Of a stretch of 57,100 nucleotides of DNA, positions 51,856 through 57,100 are shown one piece after another. Numbering within the stretch: the first letter of the stretch is position 1; the number at the start of each line of letters is the position of its first letter. Location: the NCBI GenBank assembly GCA_026414485.1, contig JAOAIX010000013.1, positions 1-57,100 on the forward strand. The letters are read 5' to 3'. The position numbers were made by a program, and so were the translations under genes. The notes under the pieces are model-generated. The model was not told where the DNA came from and made no database searches. It saw nothing but the letters and a program-made list of their open reading frames with translations. The stretch comes from Candidatus Bathyarchaeota archaeon. GTDB taxonomy: Archaea; Thermoproteota; Bathyarchaeia; Bathyarchaeales; Bathycorpusculaceae.

Positions 51856-52036
51856 TAGACAGCTTCCTCGTTAGATAACAGTTCGTTATTGTCGTTGGTG
51901 CGGTTAATAACTTAATCTGTGCATATAATTCGATTTTGTAGGTTTGTAATGGTGATTGATGACGTTTTTATGGGAAGACTTTTATGATGAGGGTTGTTAT
52001 TGGTGTTAGGATTTATGCAGATGAATGGTGAATTGA

Positions 52037-52270
52037 ATGGTTGAAACTCTGGAAAAAAAGGTTCAAGCAGTTCTTGACGAAATCAGACCTCAAATTCAAG
52101 CTGACGGCGGCGATGTAGAGCTTGTAGCGGTTGATGGAAAAGTAGTTAAAGTTCGATTAGTGGGACACTGTGCTGGTTGTCCTATGGCTACCATGACGCT
52201 CAAGCAGGGCATCGAAGCCTATGTTAAGAAGCGTATTCCTGAGATAGCTAAAGTTGAGTCAGTTCAGTAG
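52037..52270 (+). CDS. NFU-type iron-sulfur scaffold domain protein
   Basis: A single NFU domain of 77 residues. The sequence has IQADGGDVELVAVDGKVVKV and the cluster-binding Cys pair in LVGHCAGCPMATMTLKQGIE. It could assemble or transfer [4Fe-4S] clusters as dimers. The start is ATG 52037, close to a stretch of T-rich bases and TATA-like sequence. No other suf or isc genes are near. Confidence 0.93.
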   Translation: MVETLEKKVQAVLDEIRPQIQADGGDVELVAVDGKVVKVRLVGHCAGCPMATMTLKQGIEAYVKKRIPEIAKVESVQ

Positions 52271-52303
52271 CGAGTTTTTAATGTTTTATTTTTTTCTTGT
52301 GTT

Positions 52304-53257
52304 TTAGGTCTCATATTTTAGCCATCGTTTGCGCCAAAGCCACAGCAGCGGTAAAATGATAGACAGAGTTATTGTTGTGAATATCACGAGGTTGTCAGTG
52401 TTGCCAAATTGGCTTATGCCGAAAAAGGTGGCAACCGTGTTGGGAAAAGAAGTCAGCGTCGTTATAATGGTTAAGTAAAAGATGACGACGGTGAGGCTTT
52501 TTATAGAGAAATTGATTTTGTTGGAAGTTGCGGACAAGTGAACGTTGATGGCATCTGAGAGTATTTCTCGGTAGGTTTCAACGATGTCGATTTGCCTAGT
52601 CAAATCTTCGTGGGTTGTGTCAAATAGTGCACGTGTTTTTGGTGCCATGTATGTGTCGCCGCATTTTTTGAGGTTGAAAATGAGACTTCGTTCGTACCAG
52701 AGGGTTTTGTTTAGGGCAATAAGATTTGATTTTAGGGTAAATATTTCTTTAAGAGTTTCCTGCGAGGTTTTTTCAAGCACTTCTTCTTCTAAGGTGCTGG
52801 TTAGTTCTTCAATTTTTTCAAGTTGAATAAAATGATTTGAGACTATCTCGTCAATGATGAAGTAGATCACTTGTGCGGGTGGGTCAATTTTAGTTTTGTT
52901 CATTCTTTTTTTAGCTAAATCAATAATGTGCTGGTCGGTTTTTTTCGTGACCGTAACGAGAAAATCTTTGCAGAAAATCATAACGATAGGGTGCACTTCT
53001 TTGGATGTTATTATGTCTTGGATTATAACGAAGTTTACTATGGTGAAGTCGTCTTCTAAACGCAGGTTGACTAAGCCATCAGTTTCAGGTAAATCTAGAA
53101 AATTCTGGGATACACCGATTTTATCGGAGATGTATGCTACTTCTTCTTTTGATGGTTCCACCAGTTCCAGCCAGATGTTTTTCAAGTTCAAAGTTTTAAG
53201 TGTGCTGGGGGTTATTTCTGTCTGGTTGTTGGTGTCAAGGTTCACCGTGCGGATCAT
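52304..53257 (-). CDS. CorA-like divalent-cation channel, GMN motif replaced
   Basis: A membrane channel of the CorA/ZntB type, 317 residues. The N-terminal soluble domain (about 1-245) contains IWLELVEPSKEEVAYISDKI and FCKDFLVTVTKKTDQHIIDL, and a long helical stalk. Two C-terminal transmembrane helices follow (about 255-275 and 288-307). The usual YGMN between them is replaced by FFGISQFGN after FPNTVAT, so Mg2+ selectivity cannot be assumed. The cytosolic tail is RKRW at the end. Confidence 0.85.
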   Translation of the reverse strand: MIRTVNLDTNNQTEITPSTLKTLNLKNIWLELVEPSKEEVAYISDKIGVSQNFLDLPETDGLVNLRLEDDFTIVNFVIIQDIITSKEVHPIVMIFCKDFLVTVTKKTDQHIIDLAKKRMNKTKIDPPAQVIYFIIDEIVSNHFIQLEKIEELTSTLEEEVLEKTSQETLKEIFTLKSNLIALNKTLWYERSLIFNLKKCGDTYMAPKTRALFDTTHEDLTRQIDIVETYREILSDAINVHLSATSNKINFSIKSLTVVIFYLTIITTLTSFPNTVATFFGISQFGNTDNLVIFTTITLSIILPLLWLWRKRWLKYET

Positions 53258-53483
53258 GGCATCTTAGATGAGGGTAAGTCGTGATATAGATTTTGCGTCT
53301 CCGTTTGGCAGGGCATAAAAAATGAGAGGGAGAAAACACCACCAATGACGCGAAAGCTTGTTCATAAAAAAGTCTCGACTGATAGATAACTGTTTGTGGT
53401 GGGTGTAAATGAGTGAGATGTTGACCTTGTTTTAAAGTTATCTACGCTTAATTTTCTTTGAACTATATGTGTTGGTTACCACC

Positions 53484-54767
53484 TTAAACTAACATTTTAA
53501 GTTCACTTAACAAGAGCGCCTTCTCTTTCGCGTTAAAAGCTTCAACATCAACAGGCACAAGAAGCACCGCGCCACTTTCCAGAAAGTCAAACCGTTTTTC
53601 TTGTATAAGTCTGAAGACGGCGTCAAACCCAAATACGCTGATAAGATACTCTAAACCGTCCAAAAGGACCACGCCGTCACCGCGCAGTCGGAGAAACTCT
53701 GAAAGGGCAAGGGACACGGACTGTAAATCAGGTAGGGCTACAATGCCTTTCACGCACTTTGATGCAAGTAGGCGCACATCTTCTGGTTTTACACCGTAAT
53801 TTTTGATTACTCTGGCTGGATCTTCGCGCATGATACATAAACCTGGCACGCCGTAGAATGTCAAGTCTGCATACGCTTTAAATGCTCGCTCATGTACCCC
53901 GCAAAGGTAACTCTCTCCGGCTGTTAAACCGTTTAACCTGTAACTTAGATCACGTAACTGTGTTTGCAATGCTTTACGTTCAGAAAGATCCTTAGCCACC
54001 ATAACAATAATTGCTTCTCCGTTTAACAGTATTTTTTTCAGAGACAGATCCACTGGCAAGGTTTTTTGGTCTTTGCGCTTTTGGATAGTTTCAAAAACTA
54101 AAGGGTGTCCTGTTGAAAGATTGCTCAAAGCGGCAGTCAATTGTTCTTTTGTTGAGTCGGCAAAGAGGTCTGTTATATTCAACTTGAGTAGTTCGTCTTG
54201 TGTGTATTGAAGGCTTTTGCATGCTTGCTGGTTTACATCCAACAGTTTGCCTGTTGAGTCGAGAACAAAAATTGCGTCGACTGCTTGGTCTATAATTGCG
54301 TGATAACATTTGCGGCTTTTTTCTAAAGCTAATTTTGTATTCTTTTTTTCCACAACCAACCGTATCAAATTGGACAGTTCAGTATAGACTGTTTCTGTGG
54401 AACCATGCTTAGACACGTAGCCATCAACGCCAAAATTAAGTGCTTTAACCGCGACTTCTTCGTTACCTTTCCCTGTGAAGAAAATAACAGGAAGATTTGG
54501 TTCTGTTGCCTTCAAAGTTTTTAGGAGGTCTAATCCGCTTTTTGCTCCCAATTTATAATCTGAAACAACTACATCAAAAGCGCTTTTTGTCAGTTTCTTT
54601 AGAGCTTCATCAACAGAGGATGCTGTCTCAACTTTAAAACTGCCTTTTATTTCCAAAAGTTCTTTTGCTACTCTTAAGAAATCGCTCTCGTCGTCTACGA
54701 GGAGCACACATAGATGGTTCTTCTGCGTCTCGACACAACCACCAAAAAAGGAACACAACTCTTCCAC
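53484..54767 (-). CDS. Response regulator with PAS and DUF835 domains
   Basis: A signal transduction protein of 427 residues. A receiver domain (VLLVDDESDFL, VVVSDYKLGAKSG with the phospho-Asp, and VIFFTGKGN) is followed by a PAS domain (CYHAIIDQAVDAIFVLDSTG, about residues 155-270) and a C-terminal DUF835 domain (TAGESYLCGV, then RGDGVVLLDGLEYLISVFGF). There is no histidine kinase or HTH, so output is by DUF835. TATA near 54825 starts a short leader before GTG 54767. Confidence 0.9.
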   Translation of the reverse strand: MEELCSFFGGCVETQKNHLCVLLVDDESDFLRVAKELLEIKGSFKVETASSVDEALKKLTKSAFDVVVSDYKLGAKSGLDLLKTLKATEPNLPVIFFTGKGNEEVAVKALNFGVDGYVSKHGSTETVYTELSNLIRLVVEKKNTKLALEKSRKCYHAIIDQAVDAIFVLDSTGKLLDVNQQACKSLQYTQDELLKLNITDLFADSTKEQLTAALSNLSTGHPLVFETIQKRKDQKTLPVDLSLKKILLNGEAIIVMVAKDLSERKALQTQLRDLSYRLNGLTAGESYLCGVHERAFKAYADLTFYGVPGLCIMREDPARVIKNYGVKPEDVRLLASKCVKGIVALPDLQSVSLALSEFLRLRGDGVVLLDGLEYLISVFGFDAVFRLIQEKRFDFLESGAVLLVPVDVEAFNAKEKALLLSELKMLV

Positions 54768-55015
54768 GCATCCAAACTTTGATTTCGATCAAACATCTTA
54801 CAAAACGCACGATATACTATATAAAAATACTAGTTTCAAATGAATCATGCTGTGTTTTTCATTCATATGTCAACTAACGATTATGGTAATTTTCTCAGAA
54901 GGTCAATTTGGAGTCTTTTTGGTTGAGATTTGGGTGTAATTTGGGGTAATCCTAAAAAACTTTAATAGTAAAATCCACTTCAAATTTAAAAGCACAAAGA
55001 GAGTGAGTGAACTTA

Positions 55016-55939
55016 ATGAAGAAATTGATGTCAGTTTTCATAATTACGTTGTTTTTGTCAGGACTATGCATGTCTGTTTCAAGCGTCAGCGCCGCCAAAG
55101 AAGACATACAGATTCTGAGTTACTCGTGGTATGTACCTCAAAATTATGGCTACTACGCTATGCCAGGTAACCTTGTTGTGGTGGGAGAAATACAGAATGT
55201 AGGTTCAAGCGTTATAGATTTTGTGCGTTTAGAAGGGATAGCCTACACCACCGACGGGGAACCTCAGGCTGCTGCCTACAGCATTGCGTTTGTCAACAAC
55301 CTTTTGCCTCAGCAGAAGGCGCCTTTCTACATGCTCTTTAATGAAATGAGCACCCTTTCAGGCAATCTTACTTGGATACCGCTATTGGATCACGTGAGTT
55401 TTCGAGTGATTTTAGCTGATGAAACCGATGTGCGCCAGTATGACGGATTAAAAATTGTGGCTAACACTTCTTACGTTGACAACAACGGTTACTATAACGT
55501 AGTGGGTTATCTTCAGAATGTTGGTAGCCAACAAAGTGGCAAAGTTTGGGTGACAGGCACATTTTACAATGCGACCGGCGCGGTTATTGGGACAGGATTC
55601 ACTAATTACTTAGCTAACTACACTGCACCTAATGAGTCGATACAGTTTTCGCTTAAGCCTTTAGATGTGACACCTGAGATGTCTGCTCAAATTGCCAGCT
55701 ACTCCCTTTTGATTCAAAGCAGAGAACCCGAACCGACACCTTCGCCAACGCCTGCGGCGACAGGGACACCAAGCGGCTCCACCAATGAGTCGCCTTCTGC
55801 AACTCCACAGCCCACTCAGTCAACAGGATCAGCAACGTCGTCTTCAACTTTAGTTACGGCTGTTGTGGCAATTGCGGTTGTGGTTGTTGTAGTAGTCATT
55901 GCGGTGGTGGTTGTTAAAAGAAAAGCCAAACATCAGTGA
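55016..55939 (+). CDS. Cell-surface protein with signal peptide, PT-rich stalk and C-terminal anchor
   Basis: A 307-residue exported protein anchored at its C-terminus. The N-terminus has basic residues, a hydrophobic core (SVFIITLFLSGLCMSVSSVS) and an AxA-like end. Two related FxLYD-like beta domains follow (NLVVVGEIQNVGSSVIDFV, then YYNVVGYLQNVGSQQSGKVW), then a Pro/Thr/Ser-rich stalk of about 50 residues and a Val/Ile-rich helix with RKAKHQ at the end. ATG 55016 has GAGTGAG 8 bases upstream; a GTG at 55007 is possible. Confidence 0.85.
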   Translation: MKKLMSVFIITLFLSGLCMSVSSVSAAKEDIQILSYSWYVPQNYGYYAMPGNLVVVGEIQNVGSSVIDFVRLEGIAYTTDGEPQAAAYSIAFVNNLLPQQKAPFYMLFNEMSTLSGNLTWIPLLDHVSFRVILADETDVRQYDGLKIVANTSYVDNNGYYNVVGYLQNVGSQQSGKVWVTGTFYNATGAVIGTGFTNYLANYTAPNESIQFSLKPLDVTPEMSAQIASYSLLIQSREPEPTPSPTPAATGTPSGSTNESPSATPQPTQSTGSATSSSTLVTAVVAIAVVVVVVVIAVVVVKRKAKHQ

Positions 55940-55998
55940 TTACCGTTTAATTTTTTAGTTCAAGAAGCAAACTAGGTTAAATTATTGGAAGGTGTAGG

Positions 55999-56748
55999 TT
56001 AGATGTTCCTGAAGATAGTTTCTTGTGGGTAAACTACGATGCCTTGGTCGGTGAAGTCGTAGAGGCAGAGTTTGTTGATTATTTTTGTGCCTCTCATTTT
56101 TCTCACTTCTACGGCGCGGATTATGAAGTCTCGTATACGGTAAATGTGCAGGTATATTATACCCTGAGCTAAAAATTCTACGGCACTAAATTTTTTCCGG
56201 TCTGTGGATTCTTCAAATTCTTCTGTAAGAAGAAGAGTGGTAAGGTTCATTTCCATTAATCCACGTATTAGTTTTAAGCTCTGTTGCCGCGCTTCGAAGT
56301 CTTCGCTGTATTTAAGTGACAAGGCCGTGAGGGAGTCGATGACGCAGCGTTTGGCGTTTATTTTTCGTTTTGCTTCGGCGATTAGACCTAAAAGTCCGTC
56401 GACGTTGAATTCTTCGGTTACCATTTCACCTTTAAGAGTGTAGTTAGTTTGGTCAGGTTCTTTTATGGGGGTGGCGTTTATGAGGGCTAATTTTCCTCTG
56501 TTTTCTAGTTCGTAGAAGTTCCAGCCAAAACGCATCATGTTATTGGCGATTGAGTAAGGTGGTTCCTCGAGTGTAACATATAAGCCGTTTTCGTTGTATT
56601 TGGTTATGCCGTTGTATATGAATTGTGAACCAAAGATTGTTTTGCCTGCGCCTGGTCCTCCCACTAGGGCGTAGCAGAAATTTTTTGGGAAACCGCCTTC
56701 AATAAGTTCGTCTAAGCCTTGTATACCTGATTTGGTTCGTTCTATCAT
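55999..56748 (-). CDS. KaiC-like RecA-family ATPase
   Basis: A single-domain RecA-fold ATPase of about 249 residues, of the archaeal KaiC/RadA-like class. Walker A is VGGPGAGKTIFGSQFIYNG (about residues 29-48) and Walker B is RCVIDSLTALSLK. KSGIQGLDELIEGGFPKN before it is the typical KaiC N-terminus. ATG 56748 has AGGTG upstream; GTG 56757 would add three residues. Related proteins regulate archaella and other signalling circuits in archaea. Confidence 0.88.
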   Translation of the reverse strand: MIERTKSGIQGLDELIEGGFPKNFCYALVGGPGAGKTIFGSQFIYNGITKYNENGLYVTLEEPPYSIANNMMRFGWNFYELENRGKLALINATPIKEPDQTNYTLKGEMVTEEFNVDGLLGLIAEAKRKINAKRCVIDSLTALSLKYSEDFEARQQSLKLIRGLMEMNLTTLLLTEEFEESTDRKKFSAVEFLAQGIIYLHIYRIRDFIIRAVEVRKMRGTKIINKLCLYDFTDQGIVVYPQETIFRNI

Positions 56749-56816
56749 CAATTGCACCTGTTTTTAGTCTAGCTTTTCATTTTGGAATTATTTGAATTTA
56801 TAGTGTGTTTGTGTGA

Positions 56817-57100
56817 TCAAAAACTTTGTGTGGATTTACGCAGTGACCTTACTAGATAAAGCACGATTACGGCACAGATTACTAATGTTAATATTGCGCC
56901 GATTAAAGACAAGTCACCGCCACCTTTGTTCTCAATTGTTCCCATGGATGGGTTTGATATGGTTATTGTTTGAAGTTTGTTTGGATATGTGATGTAAACT
57001 GAGTCTGTTGCGTTGCCAGGGATTATTTGGGGTGTTATTTCGATTCCGTCTAAGAAAACTTTGATTGTTGCCGCGTCGAGGTTTGGGTGTTTGGGTATGG
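56817..57100 (-). CDS. C-terminal part of a membrane-anchored surface protein, partial
   Basis: This gene begins beyond the window on the minus strand. Its visible end encodes IKVFLDGIEITPQI, then a stretch with NATDSVYITYPNKLQTITIS, a short Gly-rich spacer, and a transmembrane helix (LSLIGAILTLVICAVIVLYL) followed by VRSLRKSTQSF. It is a typical C-terminally anchored extracellular protein. It lies about 70 bases upstream of the KaiC-like gene on the same strand. Confidence 0.75.
   Translation of the reverse strand, partial: IPKHPNLDAATIKVFLDGIEITPQIIPGNATDSVYITYPNKLQTITISNPSMGTIENKGGGDLSLIGAILTLVICAVIVLYLVRSLRKSTQSF

Noticed and set aside
1-57100. CRISPR arrays, insertion sequences and prophage
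   Set aside because: No regularly spaced repeats, transposase motifs or phage structural genes were seen in any part of the window.

Overview
The window is archaeal, most likely a mesophilic member of the TACK group such as Bathyarchaeia; this is an inference from gene content. The evidence is an archaeal aIF2-beta, archaeal PheRS, TrpRS and tRNA G10 methyltransferase, type II methionine aminopeptidase, KxG-type pilins with a TadA-like motor, TackOD1-like and NitrOD5-like proteins, TATA-box promoters, a tRNA with archaeal bulge-helix-bulge introns, a 5S rRNA gene away from other rRNA genes, and an archaeal 7S (SRP) RNA. Many proteins start at GTG or TTG.

Layout. 1-4.5 kb: end of a TGS-domain GTPase, then a leftward group (coiled-coil protein, DUF373 membrane protein, cis-prenyltransferase) and the rightward aIF2-beta/DUF424 pair. 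4.3-6.7 kb: poorly known small proteins, including two related mini zinc-finger proteins in AT-rich DNA. 6.7-13 kb: pheST, trpS, a flavin reductase and map. 13-15.8 kb: DUF1512 and a zinc-ribbon membrane protein, 5S rRNA, a tRNA-Trp(CCA) with two introns, and DUF488. 16-18.4 kb: ferritin-like, NitrOD5-like and TackOD1-like proteins. 18.4-26.3 kb: a type IV pilus-like locus (two membrane platform proteins, motor ATPase, a very large pilin-like surface protein and two short pilins). 26.4-32.7 kb: SRP RNA followed by a compact trpEGDCBA operon without trpF.

32.7-43 kb: cutA and sugar-phosphate genes (ATP-type phosphofructokinase, class II aldolase, archaeal phosphoglycerate mutase, a GT4 glycosyltransferase), an M48 protease, an RNase HI and an ABC exporter pair. 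43-48 kb: YgbA-like, thioredoxin-like, a double SIS protein diverging from DUF2284, nitroreductase, a PIN-like protein and small regulators. 48-57 kb: prs, trmG10 and RNase Z, then a TIM-barrel isomerase, NFU domain, CorA-like channel, a REC-PAS-DUF835 protein, a membrane-anchored surface protein, a KaiC-like ATPase and the end of another anchored protein.

The most interesting signals are small. The tRNA-Trp carries a C/D-type guide in its first intron that would target position 39, plus a second intron between positions 43 and 44. TrpRS, tRNA-Trp and the trp operon lie within about 22 kb. The trpE promoter has TGTACA-like boxes, a Trp-containing short leader ORF, and a TrpE reading frame that lacks a normal start codon. 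A second gene (SIS protein) also lacks a normal start although its N-terminal domain is clearly encoded. Other sites are TCAATAA repeats phased at 10-11 bp before the ABC operon, one TATA element placed to serve two divergent genes, and a roughly 215-residue domain apparently inserted into the giant pilin.
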